The notes below the pieces were generated by a model, which did no database searches, was not told the DNA's origin, and saw nothing but the letters and a program-made list of their open reading frames with translations. Below, piece by piece: positions 25,327 to 37,135 of a DNA stretch of 37,829 nt (position 1 is its first letter; the number at the start of each line of letters is the position of its first letter). The position numbers and the translations under genes are program-made. Origin of the DNA: Priapulus caudatus (lineage: Eukaryota > Priapulida > Priapulimorpha > Priapulimorphida > Priapulidae); the NCBI RefSeq assembly GCF_000485595.1, contig NW_014577123.1:650588-688416 (forward strand), read 5' to 3'.

Positions 25327-25352
25327 CACAAGAAAGATATATCTTTCTTGTG
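25327..25352. repeat. 26-bp perfect palindrome
   Basis: Centre GATATATC, arms CACAAGAAAGA and its complement, no mismatch. Only 19 bases separate it from the 44-bp palindrome, with unrelated sequence in the arms. Confidence 0.93.
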
Positions 25353-25382
25353 TGTCTTTGTAGTGCGGTTCTTGGTTTAGTG

Positions 25383-26310
25383 CCAATGTACTCCCTTAGT
25401 TAGTGTTAGCGTGCTCCCGTGTTTAGTATTAATGTACTCATTTAGTCAGTGTTAGCGTACTCCCTTGTTTAGTATTAATGTACTCCTTTAGTTAGTGTTA
25501 GTGTACTCCCTTAGTTAGTGTTAACCTACTCACTTGTTTAGTGTTAATGTACTCCTTTAATGTTTAGTGTTAGCATACTCCCTTGTTCAGTCTTAATGCA
25601 CTTTTTTAATATTTAGTCCTAATGTATTTCTTCAATGTCTAGTGTTAGTGCACTTCTTTAATGTTTAGTGTTAGTGCACTTCTTCAATGTCTAGTGTTAG
25701 TGCACTTCTTTAATGTTTAGTGTTAGTGCACTTCTTTAATGTTTAGTGTTAGTGCACTTCTTTAATGTTTAGTGTTAGTGCATTCTTTTATGTTTAGTGT
25801 TAGTGCACTCTTTAATGTTTAGTGTTAGTGCCTTCTTGTAATGTTTAGTGTTAGTGACTTCTTTAATGTTTAGTGTTAGTGCACTTCTTTAATTGTTTAG
25901 TGTTAGTGCACTTCTTTAATGTTTAGTGTTCGTTGCACTTCTTTATGTTTAGTGTTGGCTGCACTTTTTTTTAATGTTTATTGTTAGTGCATTCTTTTAA
26001 TGTTTTGTGTTAGTGCACGTTTTAATGTTTTAGTGTTAGTGCACTTCTTTAATGTTTATGTTGTGCCTTCTTTAATGTTGTAGTGTTTAGTTGCAGCGTC
26101 TTTAATGTTTAGCTGTGGTAGTGCACGTCATTTAATGTTTATGTTTAGTGCAAGTCTTTAATGTTTAGCGTTAGTGACTTCTTTAATGATTTAGCGTTAG
26201 TGCACTTCTTTATGTTTAGTGTTAGTGCAACTTCGTTTAATGTTTAGTGTTAGGTGCACTTGCTTTATGTTTAGTTGTTAGTGCACTTCTAATGTTTAGT
26301 GTTATGCACT
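25383..26310. repeat. TTAGTGTTA minisatellite, block 1
   Basis: It begins with units of about 23 bases built on GTACTCCCTTAGTTAGTGTT, then from about 25560 switches to units of about 26 bases built on GCACTTCTTTAATGTTTAGT. Both share TTAGTGTTA. Indels become frequent after about 25790. No coding content. Confidence 0.9.
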
Positions 26311-27498
26311 TCTGGCAACACGACAGTCATCAAGTGCAATGGTTAACTTTAACTTACGAATCTTTTAAATAAACGTATCCTTAGTTAGTGTTAATGTATC
26401 TCCTAGTATAGTGTTAGTGTACTCCCTTAGTTAGTGTTAGTGTACTCCCTTGTTTAGTGGTTAATGTTACTCCTTAGTTAGTGTTAGTTGTACTCCTTAG
26501 TTAGGTGTTAGTGTAGTCCCTTTAGTTAGTGTTAGTGCTACTCCCTTAGTTAGTGTTAGTGTCTTCCTTGTTTAGTGTTATGTATTCCCTTAGGTTAGTT
26601 GTTAGTGTACTCCTTAGTTTGTGTTAGGTTACTCCTAGTTAGGTGTTGGTATCCCTTAGTGGTGTTATGTACTCCTTAGTAGTGTTATTACTCCCTTAGT
26701 TTAGTGTTAGCGTACTCCCTTACGTTAGTGTTAGTGTACTCCCTTAGTTTGGTGTGGTGGAGCGTATCCTTGTTGTTTAGTGTACTCCCTTGTTTAGTGT
26801 TAATGTATACCTTGGTTAGTGTTGGTGTACTTCCTTTAGTTGTTAGTGTTGTGACTTAGTGTACTCCCTTACGTGTGTTAGTGTACTCGCTTTAGTTAGT
26901 GTTAGTGTATCTCCTTAGTTTGTGGTTAGTGTACTCCCTTGTTTAGTGTTAATGTACTCCCTTCAGTTTAGTGTATAGGCTACCTGCCCTTTTAGTTAGT
27001 GTAGTGTACTCCCTTGTTTCAGTGTTAATGTACCCCTTTAGTTAGTGTTAGCTTTACTCCCTTAAGTAGTTCGTGTTAGCGAATCCTTCTAGTGTTAATG
27101 TACTTCTTGCTTTAGTGTTTAATGTACGCCTTGTTTCTTAGTGTTAATGTATCTTCTTTAGTTTAATGTACGTTTCCTTGTTTATGTTAATGTCCTTCCC
27201 TTGATAAGTGGTTAATGTACTCCCTTCTTTGTTTAATGTCTTCTTGTTTAGTGTTGATGTACTCCTTTTTTGTGGTTAATGTACTTCCTTGTTTAATGTT
27301 AATGTTACTCCCTTCTTAGTTTTTAATGTACTTCCTTGTTTAAATTGTTAATTGCTACGGCCCTTCTTTAGTTTTAATGTACTTTCCTTGTTTAGTGTTG
27401 ATGTACTCCCTTTCAGTGTTAATGTATTCTTGTTAATGTTAATGTACTGCCCGTTCTTTAGGTGTAATGTAGCTTCCTTGTTTAATGTTTAGTGTATT
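26311..27498. repeat. TTAGTGTTA minisatellite, block 2, with leading spacer
   Basis: A non-repetitive spacer (26311-26375) starting CTGGCAACACGACAGTCATC is followed by a second long run of 23-base units (GTACTCCCTTAGTTAGTGTT and variants). Towards the end these become GTACTTCCTTGTTTAATGTT-type. The same CTGGCAACACGGACAGTCAT motif reappears right after the block, at about 27499. The block is heavily peppered with single-base indels. Confidence 0.88.
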
Positions 27499-28195
27499 TA
27501 CTGGCAACACGGACAGTCATCAACAGCGATGGTGGTGCGCGGGCGATAACTGTGGGTGCATGCGTTCATGCGCGGGCAGGCCAATAGGTAAAGGTAATAG
27601 GGCGGTCTTCCTCATTTTTAGCAATGACACGGACCACTGCCACGGCGCTGAGTTCACTGAGCGGTGATTGAATCCACTAACGACTGGCAGCCGCAGAGTA
27701 ACAGTTCAATAAGCCGCTGCCTGCTGGCAGACACAAGTGCAACAATCGGCTTTCCGCTGGTATGCTGCTTGTTGCGCCGCCGCCGCCGGCGCATACGGTT
27801 GCGTGGTAAACTGCATCCGTAATTTACGCCTATGACGACAGCGATTCAGCTTCGCACATGAGACGATGAGTGAATTGCAAGTTCAATGCAAATTCTCTTC
27901 TCGAGATATGACTGCCCAGGGAAGGCGTTTAGCTGACGTATCTGGAGAGTGTTGCACTCGCCAGCATCCCGTCGGACTAGTGGTGTCAGATCCTGTTATT
28001 AAGCCAAAACAAATCTCCAGGGAAGGCATTCACCTACTGTGGCATGCTAGGTGTTTGCCTTTTTTATGTATCATTCCTAAATGCGAGTGTTTGTAAACAA
28101 GTACTTCGGAAAATGAATCTCTAGAAAGGCTCTTCGATACTGGATCCTTGGTGATGTATTCAAAGTGTTTCGTTGTCGTTGCCACAAACACACCT
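27499..28195. other. non-coding stretch between minisatellites
   Basis: Intron sequence of the kinase gene if the gene order is real. Contains a GCCGCCGCCGCCGGCGC patch (27776-27792). Two open frames on the plus strand (about 60 and 76 codons) have no recognisable motif or splice context. No gene called. Confidence 0.55.
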
Positions 28196-29514
28196 TGAGA
28201 CGAGTTAGTCTTCTACTCGCCTCACAATGCGTCGATTGTACTTTGAGACTAGTCTCTACATCTCCACTCGCGTAGATACGACCTTGACCAGTTCTTACTT
28301 TCGCCTCACAATCGTGTACTGATAATGTACTCCGGAGAGCTTAGTCTCTAATCTCGCCACAATGGCTGTACTATACATGTACTCGAGACGCTCAGTTCTA
28401 CTGCCTCACAATCGCTGTACATGATACGCATGTACTCCGAGACCTAGTTCTTCTACTCGCCTCACGAATGCTGTACTGATACATGTACACTCCGAGACAT
28501 AGTCTCTACTCGCCTCACAATCGCTGTACTAATACATGACTCCGGGAGCTAGTCTCCTTACCGCCTCACAATCGCTGTATTCAATAAGTGTACTTCGAGA
28601 CGGGTGAGTGTCTTAGTCGCTCACAATCGTTGTTACTGATACATGTCTCGAGACGCTGTCTTATCGCCTCACAGATCGCTATACTGATACATGTTCTCCG
28701 AGACGCTAGTCTGTATCGCCTCCACAATCGCTGTATCATACATGTACTCCGGACGCTAGGTCTATACTCGCCTCACATCGCATGTACTATACATGTACTC
28801 GGACGCTAGTCTTACTCGCCTCAAATCGCGTGTACTGTAATGTACTCCGAGACGCTAGTTCATCGCCCACCATTGCTGTATGATACATGGTACTTCTGAG
28901 ACGCTAGTCTCTTACTCGCCTCACAATCGCTGTCTTGATACATGTACTCCGAGACGCCTAGTCTCTATCTCGCCCTCCAATCGCTGTACTGATAATGGTA
29001 CTCCGAGGCACGCTAGGTCTCTACTCGCCTCACAATCGTATGTACTGATACATTACTCGAGACGCTGTCTCTACTGCGCCTCACAATCGCTGTACTGTAC
29101 ATGTACTTGAGCGCTAGTCTCTACTCGCTCACTCGCTGTATCCATACATGTACTCTGAGACGCATAGTCTCTACTCGCTCCAATCGCTGTCTATACATGT
29201 ACTCCGAGACGCTAGTCTCTACTGTCTCACAATCGCTGTATTGATACATGTACTCGAGCACTTAGTCTCTACTCCGCCTCACAATCGCTGTATCATACAT
29301 GTACTCGAGACGCTGTCTCTACTCGCCTTCACATCGCTGTACTGATACATGTACTCCGAGACGCTAGTCTCTACTCGCCTCACAATCGCTGCTACTGCAT
29401 ACATGTACTCCGAGACGCTAGTCTCTTATCGCCTCACAATCCTGTACTGATACATGTACTCGAGACACTAGTCTCTACTCGCCTCACAATCGCTGTATCA
29501 ATACATGTACTCGA
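28196..29514. repeat. 52-bp minisatellite, long array
   Basis: About 25 units of the same sequence as 8060-8580 (GAGACGCTAGTCTC, CTCGCCTCACAATCGC, TACATGTA). Many units have one or more single-base gains or losses, far more than in the short array. The last few units and everything after them are clean. Confidence 0.92.
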
Positions 29515-30595
29515 GATGTCTTTCCGTTACCCTGCCATCATCGCCCCGCCCGTCGATGTTTTTTTGGCGAACGTCAGTGTAAACGGTTAGCATAGTGCGT
29601 GCTGCAGAATGCCACGGAGTTGTAAGGAGTTTGTGAAGCCCGTGTAATCGCGTAATGCTCATATTCTGCAGCCAGGTGCGAACGATGCGGGGTGAGGGAG
29701 GGTAGGTAGGCAGAAGCTCCTACCTGCTACGTGTCAGCATACACCACATAGCATTAATGTGTACTATAAAATATCACAAAGACATTGACACACTCATCAA
29801 TTGACAAGTGCCGGATTATTGCAAGATGGCAGTTTTTCTTGCCACATACTCCGGGATTACGGTGAAACCATTGAGTCCATTGAGTGAGACCATTGATTTT
29901 ACTTGCTAATCATCATTTTATTCCACAATATGCACAGATAGATTTGTGTGCCATAATAGTATATTATATGCGAATTCTGTCCACTGCCACAAGCGTTCCG
30001 CGGATGAATCTTAAGATGAATGCAGCATGTGCTTTCATCACTAAATCTTTACGTTATTGCAGGGTGCGTGTGGATGGCACCACGTGCATGCAGTAACGGC
30101 ACACGTCCTGAATCGCACACGCTTGATAATTACACATTGCAATGGCTTCCTACAGTCTGCACAATGTAATGTATTCTCTGCCGCTGCGAACAGAGAATGC
30201 CCCACGAGCCAGACCTCTGCGCCTCGCCGGACCCCCACCCTCACCGCGTTTCTTATTCGGACGAACTCGACATAATTTCTTTTTTCTCTTGGCTGCGATG
30301 TGGGGATTATATTTCGTCGCGTGTGTCATTGCAGCGAGGGAAACCCGTGCAACCTGAATTACATTGATATACGATTTCACCTGTATGCGACTGGCAGCAA
30401 ATAGAAACAAAATGCGATTCTATCACTCTCAATACATCTGCATCGGCTAGATCTTCGAACACCTGTTTGAAGTAACCGAATTGTCATCACTACATCTGTA
30501 CTCACTCTTATATCACTTAAACAAGAGCGCAGAGCGTTGGCCCTCATCTGGGCGTCTTGTTGCTACGGTTATGAACGTACAATTTCAGTCGTGCG
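29515..30595. repeat. minisatellite flank, second copy
   Basis: Near-identical to 8581-9662 in the same orientation, with scattered single-base indels. After 30595 the sequence becomes unique, so this is the better candidate for the original location. Confidence 0.87.
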
Positions 30596-30829
30596 TAGTG
30601 AACATGTTGTTAGGCGCAGATATGCAGATACGCAGTTGCGTAACACATCATTGTGTAGGACACGGCTCACTATCTCCCCCCCATGCGATTTTGGTTTGAT
30701 TTTATTAAATGATACTTTGCTTTCACTTCGAATTTGGTTGTCTAGATTCACAGCCTATCTATGGTATCTATCTATAAAAGATTTCAAATATGAGCATTGG
30801 ATTCTCCAAGTTTAATTAGAGGGGGCGGG

Positions 30830-31110
30830 CAGTCTTCTCTCCCACCTCCCTCCCCACTGCTCCACTCCCTCCCTGCTCCCATCGTCACTCCTCTTGCTCT
30901 CACTTTCCCCTCCTTACCTCCCATCTCCCTCCTCTGCTTGCGCTCCTCCCTGCCTCCCACTCCATCCTTGCACCACATTCGCACGACCTATTGTACCCCG
31001 TTTCCCGCTCGCGATACACACCAAATCACCCGTTTTTCCTCGTCCCCGTCTCAGATTTTACATACTCACTCTCTTCTCTCTTTATCTTAGCTTTCTCTCC
31101 TCTCTCATCT
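30830..31110. repeat. pyrimidine-rich tract
   Basis: About 280 bases dominated by CCTCCC and CTCTCT on the plus strand, with few purines until about 30960. Open frames through it are Ser/Pro/Leu-rich artefacts. On the sense strand of the kinase gene it is a purine-rich tract, which can form triplexes in principle. Confidence 0.75.
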
Positions 31111-32033
31111 AATTATATAAAAAAAATAAAACGCCGCATGATTAGGCCTTTTATGCCCCTCATAATTGCTTTCTTCCTATGGCCCCTGAGTGTAACCATC
31201 ATAGAAATCATAATTATATAGTGTCTCTAATATTTGCTATGATAACAGCTTATGTTCGCACACACTGTGGTAAATGGATACGCACGGCCATAGCTACATG
31301 ATATATGTTAAGATTACAACGATGAAAAAGTAATATTATATATTATAGGTACTAGTTATTATTTATTGTTTAACAAAGTTACATGAGAAAAAATCTAATT
31401 TAACTAGCGCTATAGTTGCGCGAGATGGCGCGCGTTGCAAGTGTAATCAATAAATCAAAGATGGCTATCGTTCCTGAAATCCTACAGTAGGTACAGGCCA
31501 CAAATCCAAGTAAGTATATTCAGGCAAGCGATAATTTTGCTCAGCTTTGATTAACAGGTGCATTGCAGGTTGGCAGCAACATTATGATTAGAAGGCGTGG
31601 CCAGCATGGGCTGCCTGTGTTTTTGCCTATGCGAGCATTCACTGTTCATCATTCAGCCTCAGGCCCAGGGTGATAGGGATGCTATAGACAGACTGCTTTA
31701 GAAACATCATATGATTTAAGCGAGCGTAAACCTTGTTAACAAACATTTGCCTTTGCAATTAAACTGTGCAACTGTAGCCTCACATTGACACAGGTATGGG
31801 CTCTAAATAATGGCAAAAGCAGTTCAGTCCTTTGTTAACAGTCACAATCGATGTTTAACCCTCCTCTGAGGTCAAAAGGTTAATCCGACACTTACTCTTC
31901 GCATGTCAGTGGAAAGCATATTTCATGGTCCTTTCAATAAAGCCAAAAATGCTAGGGTCACCGCTGAAACAAAAAGTTTTCCAATCGCTCATCAGACCAT
32001 GTCCTCAGAAATGTCTAAATCTCTGCCCTGTGC
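31111..32033. other. non-coding stretch
   Basis: AT-rich, with no recognisable gene, RNA or element. A single AGGTCAAAAGG motif near 31870 hints at the marine-type repeat that follows. Confidence 0.5.
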
Positions 32034-32345
32034 CCATTGAGCTTTGACCTGTGACCTCCAATTTCGGCACAGTGGATGGCCTTTTCCTACCATGATGCTA
32101 TACACCGACTATCACGAGCCTAGGTCGAGGCCGTTTAGATTTGTGCCGCAATTCTGCATTTCCTCCCTATACCTTAAGTTTTGGAGTAAATCGTTCCCCC
32201 TTCTTTTACACCTCTTAAGCTTTGACCTTTGACTCCCAGCTTCGACATCCCAACTCGTTTTCGGATTACCCCCCCACGTCCCGAATATCGTGACCGTACG
32301 TCGAGCGGTTAAGATTTGTGCCCAACTGTTGACGGACGGACGGAC
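32034..32345. repeat. dispersed repeat dimer ending in GGACGGACGG
   Basis: Two diverged units about 178 bases apart, each starting near AGCTTTGACCT (32040 and 32217) and each containing a GTTTAGATTTGTGCC or GTTAAGATTTGTGCC motif. The second ends in GACGGACGGACGGACGATCA. Repeats with GACCTTTGACC and a GGACGGACGG end are common in aquatic invertebrate genomes, from general experience. No coding content. Confidence 0.6.
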
Positions 32346-32439
32346 GATCATGCGATTCTACAAGCTGCATCTGACTATGTCAGATGAGCTAACAAAGGCA
32401 CGATGTCAAAATGTTTCCAACACTCCGAGGGCAGTGTTA

Positions 32440-32637
<198 letters not shown>

Positions 32638-32924
32638 TCATTGACATCATCATGTGTAAGCGTATGATCACAAGGAAACGAAGAGACGAGCTCGAAATCA
32701 CAAAAAAGTGTCTATTGAAAAAGCTCCTATCTATGAGAACTCATGGCCATAATCCACATCTTTGGAAAATGGAGCTATATGCTCAATCAATTACATCAAT
32801 TACCAATATTTACCTTATGTACCTCCCTTATCTTTATCATACGAATCTCTTAGGTACATATCCCTCTGTTTTGGTATGCACACAGTGACACTGACGCACA
32901 TTCACTACATAGCAAATTTTCTTT

Positions 32925-33046
32925 ATTATTTTATATTATATTATATTGTATTGCATTGTGTTGTAATGTATTGTATTGTATTGCATTATATTATATTATA
33001 TTATATTATATTATATTATATTATATTATATTATATTATATTATAT
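32925..33046. repeat. (TTATA)n microsatellite
   Basis: Pentanucleotide TATAT/TTATA run, at first mixed with TTGTATTG variants and pure from about 32985. Lies 5' of the VAIK exon in sense direction. Confidence 0.9.
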
Positions 33047-33185
33047 CTGATATTTGTTCTGTGACACTTTGTAACGTCCAGTTCTGAACAGCCGATGACT
33101 CTCTTTCTGGAATCTCTCCTTAGGTCTCTCATAATGAACACTGTGGGCGAAGGTAATTTGATTCTGCTTGGTGATGGAATAATGC

Positions 33186-33268
33186 ACACAGGTACGCACG
33201 CACGCACACACACAGACACGCACGCGCACACACACAAGCCCAAAAGCACACACGCACGCACGCATGCA
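33186..33268. repeat. CA/GC-rich microsatellite
   Basis: Mixed ACGCACGC and ACACAC units with short breaks. The related alternating pattern at 1-980 is much longer. Confidence 0.85.
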
Positions 33269-33420
33269 CACAACAAACAAATAACAGGATCGAATACGGG
33301 TGGTTTCTTATGCAAGCAGCACCGCACTCCTGGGGCTGTAGAGTTACCTGGCGGGTACTAGTGCAAGGGATAGGTTTATATATATACAGGGTAGGTTAGG
33401 GCGCATTGGCGTTGAGTTAA

Positions 33421-33662
33421 CTAAACCATGAAGGCGATCACCCAAAAATGTCTAGGAACCACTGAGCACCCAGGCACACCAACCCGCTTCACAACATTAC
33501 TACCAGGTTGGTTTCCATACACACCCTTAAAGACATTCTGATGCCCTTTCCTTGACCTATCCGTGACAAATGCATGTTGTCCGTGACCGATTCCATATTG
33601 CGCACGCAAAGAAAATACAACTAGAAAGGGCAGTTGTCGCCAACTACATGATTGTATCCCCG
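33421..33662 (-). other. unidentified stretch with a minus-strand open frame
   Basis: A 93-codon open frame (33421-33702) ends with NQPGSNVVKRVGVPGCSVVP before its stop. I do not recognise it, it has no clear splice sites, and its first part overlaps the AGGTCA tandem repeat. It may be the body of the dispersed element from which that tandem repeat derives. Not called as a gene. Confidence 0.25.
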
Positions 33663-34512
33663 TGTTCTCCCCAAGATGTGTAAGTATACGAAGTTTGGTC
33701 ACGCTAGGTCAATTAGGGGCCGAGTTATAGAGCGGAAGGAAAATATGATAAAGGTCAAGGTCAAGGTCAATGTCAAATAAAGGTTGCAGTGACCTGGTTT
33801 CGGTACGCGACACACCTTCTCCCCATGATGTGTAAGTATACCAAGTTTGGTCGCGCTAGGTCAATTAGGGGCCGAGTTATAAAGCCAAAGAGAAATGTGA
33901 TCAAGGTCAAGGTCAAATAAAAGCCGCAGTGACCTGGTTTTGGTACGCGACACACATTCTCCCCAAAATGTGTAAGTATACCAAGTTTGGTAGCGCTAGG
34001 TCAATTAGGGGCCGAGTTATAGAGCGGAAGGAAAATATGATCAAGGTCAAGGTAAAGGTCAAATAAAGGTCGTAGTGACCTGGTTTTGGTAGCGCTAGGT
34101 CAATTAGGGGCCGAGTTATAGAGCGGAAGGAAAATATGATCAAGGTCAAATATAGATCGTAGTGACCTGGTTTTGGTCACGCTAGGTCAATTAGGGGCCG
34201 AGTTATAGAGCAGAAGGGAAATGTGATCAAGATTAAGGTAAAGGTCAAATAAAGGTCGCAGTGACCTGGTTTTGGTACACTGCCCACCTTCTCCCCAAGA
34301 TGTGTAAGTAGACCAAGTTTGATCACGCTAGGTCAATTAGGGACCGAGTTACAGAGCGGAAGAGAAATATGATCAAGGTCAAGGTAAAGGTCAAATCAAG
34401 GTCGCAGTGACCTGGTTTTGGTACGCTGCCCACCTTCTCCCCAAGATGTGTAAGTAGACCAAGTTTGGTCACGCTAGGTCAATTAGGGGTCGAGTTATAG
34501 AGCGGAAGGGGA
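33663..34512. repeat. 145-bp tandem repeat rich in AAGGTCA
   Basis: Seven units marked by CTAGGTCAATTAGGGGCCGA at 33704, 33856, 33996, 34095, 34182, 34328 and 34474. The spacing is 140-152 bases, except for two shortened units (99 and 87). Each unit also contains tandem TCAAGGTCA motifs and CAGTGACCTGGTTTTGG. TCAAGGTCA is the extended half-site bound by monomeric nuclear receptors of the ERR/SF-1 type. Binding is only inferred. Confidence 0.88.
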
Positions 34513-36150
34513 AATCTCTGCCGCGAACCGAGCGGCGGCGGCGGCGGCAGCTGTACAGACATGAAACCATAGTATCCCCCCCCCCCTACAATAACCAAGA
34601 TGCCTTGCAGCTACTTGCTTTTGCGGTTACGCAGTAAGAGCAATGTTTACGTTCACATAACAAACAGAACGCAATGAGATGAACGCCACAATGCACCAGT
34701 CCCCCGTGTTTACTGTGTGCGTAACTCGCCACTAAACATTTAATCAGATTTAATATACGTATCGCGCACGCATAATATAATATCACACCGCATCAGGCGC
34801 ATGGGCTCCACGCAGAGACAGCTGTGCAGTGTGCACGGATACACGGAGAGGCATTCCATTATGCCCTTGAGGCGTTGTTGCGCAATTTTTGCGGAAGTCT
34901 GGAAGCCTGCGTGTGCCTGCGGGCGCGCCTACGTAGACCCGTAGGACCAACGACCCATAGGATCATGGAACGGTAATCCATTGAAAATCGTAATGAAATC
35001 CACACGTTTATTTTTTCGTGCCGGCACACTCGTGTATCATTCCCGATTGTAGCTTTTTCCTCAATTCCAGGAAAGAGTTTACCTGTCACTCTTTCATATA
35101 GTCCAGCACTGCCCACCCCCTACATTTTAGTAATGATTAGCACCACGCGACTGAAACAATCGTGCCCCCCCCCGTACTTCAATCAATGCCGCCCCAGCCA
35201 ACAGGCACGTACAGAGAGCGTCGATGTGCACATACAGTCAGAGATGCGTGCCTCGCACGCTGCTTTTTTCGGCGACCTTTGAAAATATAACGTGAGAATG
35301 TCGTGCGATAGTGCCCTGGCTCAAAGGATGTTAGGAATATTACACAACTAGTAATTTGTTAGTTGTCCAATCGGGCAACTAGCCAAAAGAATAACTTGTC
35401 CGACATACTTTCACTTGTACTGAGCCACATATCATAGCGCTTCGCAATCTGCCATGAATAAAAAACAGCTCACAATAACCAGCCTATTTCTGATCGTGTC
35501 TGTGGAAGGCCCATCAGCTCAGGACATCCCCTTCCATGAGGCAGCAGAAGATGCCTGGGTAGCAATAAGGAAAAAGAAACTAGAAATTTAGAGCTTTTAT
35601 TACGATATTACTACTCAGTAACGGCCCTCAATCCGAACAAAATATAGCGAAATATAGTTTCACCCTACATAGTATATTTATTTGTATATTTCGCACATTG
35701 CTTTATAACATTTTACTGGTTACATTCACACTAGTATACAAATTTAACAATGAAAAATGACTCCTCACTCATGACTCTTGACTCAACCCAAATTATTTTG
35801 ACATAATTATAGATAATAATTTTTGTGTTAAAAATGCTCCAAAATAAGGCTCAGATTGCACCAGAGAGCATCTAAAACCCCTGGACCCCGGCCGCAAGTT
35901 CCCAGTTTTACATGTTTGAATTTTAGGTTGTGGACCACCCTGGATACAGGCTGCAACGCAGCATGCGTAAGTAGACAGATATTTGTCCATGATGAGACAC
36001 CATAGGCCTCACTGTATCAACAATAGAATTTGAGACCAAATCAACAAACAGCAAAAAAAAAACGACAAAACAAACGAACAACAAACACAACTGAAAAAAA
36101 TGAACAAAGAACCGTGAAGCCTTAGTCGTTATGTCACGTTGATTCTGTCC
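34513..36150. other. non-coding stretch, nothing recognised
   Basis: Contains a CGG run (34533-34551), C runs (34574-34585, 35165-35173) and A-rich DNA (36048-36105). Short open frames have no recognisable motif. No glycine-loop exon of the kinase was found here. Confidence 0.5.
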
Positions 36151-37135
36151 TACTCCGGGATGGCTCCCCCTACTCCTACTCCCGGGATGGCTCCCTGTAC
36201 TCCTATTCCTACTCCGGGATGGCTTCCCCTATACCTACGCCCGAGATGGCTTCCCCTACTCCCATTCCTGGGATGGCTCCTCCTACTCCTACTCCAGGGA
36301 TGGCTCCCCCTACTCCTACTCCTGGGATGGCTCCCCCTATCAGGGTTCTCCAAGAGCACTTATAGCCTGGCGGCTCGCCAGGCTATCGTCGAGCCCCGCC
36401 ATCCTAAAATGCACCCGCCACTCTAAATATCACAGCCACCATGCTAACTATCATAGCTCCCGGACCCCCCTAGCATGCAAACTGCCGTTGGCGATTTGCA
36501 ATTAGGTCCGTAAAAGCAGCACCCGCCATGCTATAATGAAAAAGCTTGAAGAACCCTGCCTATTCCTACTCCTACTCCTGGGATGGCTCCCCCTACTCCT
36601 GCTCCCAGGATGGCTCCCCCTACTCCTACTCCCAGGATGGCTCTCCCTACTCCTATTCCTACTCCAGGATGGCTCCCCCTACTCCTACTCCCGGGATGGC
36701 TCCCCCTACTCCTACTCCCGGGATGGCTCCCCCTAATCCTACTCCCGGGATGGCTCCCCTTACTCCTATTCCTACTCTGGGATGGCTCCCCCTACTCCTA
36801 CTCCTACTCCTGGGATGGCTCCCACTACTCCTACTCCCAGGATGGCTCCCCTTACTCCTATTCCTACTCCGGGATGGCTCCCCCTACTCCTGCTCCTGGG
36901 ATAGCTCCCCCCTACTCCTACTCCTGGGATGGCTCCCCTACTCCTACTCCTGAGATGGCTCCCCCTACTCCTACTCCTGGGATGGCTCCTCCTACTCCTA
37001 CTCCCGGGATGGCTCCCCCTACTCCTACTCCAAGATGGCTCCCCCTATTCCTACTCCCGGGATGGCTCCCCCTACTCATACTCCCGGGATGGCTCCCCCT
37101 ACTCCGACTCCCGGGACAGCTCCCCCTACTCCTAC
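36151..37135. repeat. 27-bp minisatellite
   Basis: About 28 units of GGGATGGCTCCCCCTACTCC plus CTACTCC, with occasional units six bases longer. As 27 is a multiple of three, several frames stay open: they read GMAPPTPTP, GWLPLLLLP or DGSPYSYSR. Along the longest open frame (36583-37296) the reading switches between these patterns, so no one peptide is conserved. It is interrupted by an element at 36341-36558. Confidence 0.92.
36341..36558. mobile_element. hAT-like MITE inserted in the 27-bp minisatellite
   Basis: Starts CAGGGTTCTCCAAG and ends CTTGAAGAACCCTG, which are inverted repeats with one mismatch in 14. CCTAT flanks it on both sides (36336-36340 and 36559-36563). The minisatellite resumes immediately. 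Inside, a perfect hairpin of ATAGCCTGGCG with CGCCAGGCTAT (36362-36386, three-base loop) and two CACCCGCCATGCT-like repeats are seen. CAGGG ends are usual for hAT elements, but those normally make 8-base duplications and only five bases match here, so the superfamily is tentative. Confidence 0.78.

Noticed and set aside
27579-27614. Plus-strand reading PIGKGNRAVF, similar to a kinase glycine loop (IGKGNFAVV)
   Set aside because: Wrong strand and wrong place for the SIK3-like gene, no splice sites, and the residues after it do not continue as a kinase.
27866-28096. Plus-strand frame of 76 codons
   Set aside because: Unrecognised sequence in a kinase intron. No homologous copy, domain, or supporting splice or promoter signal.
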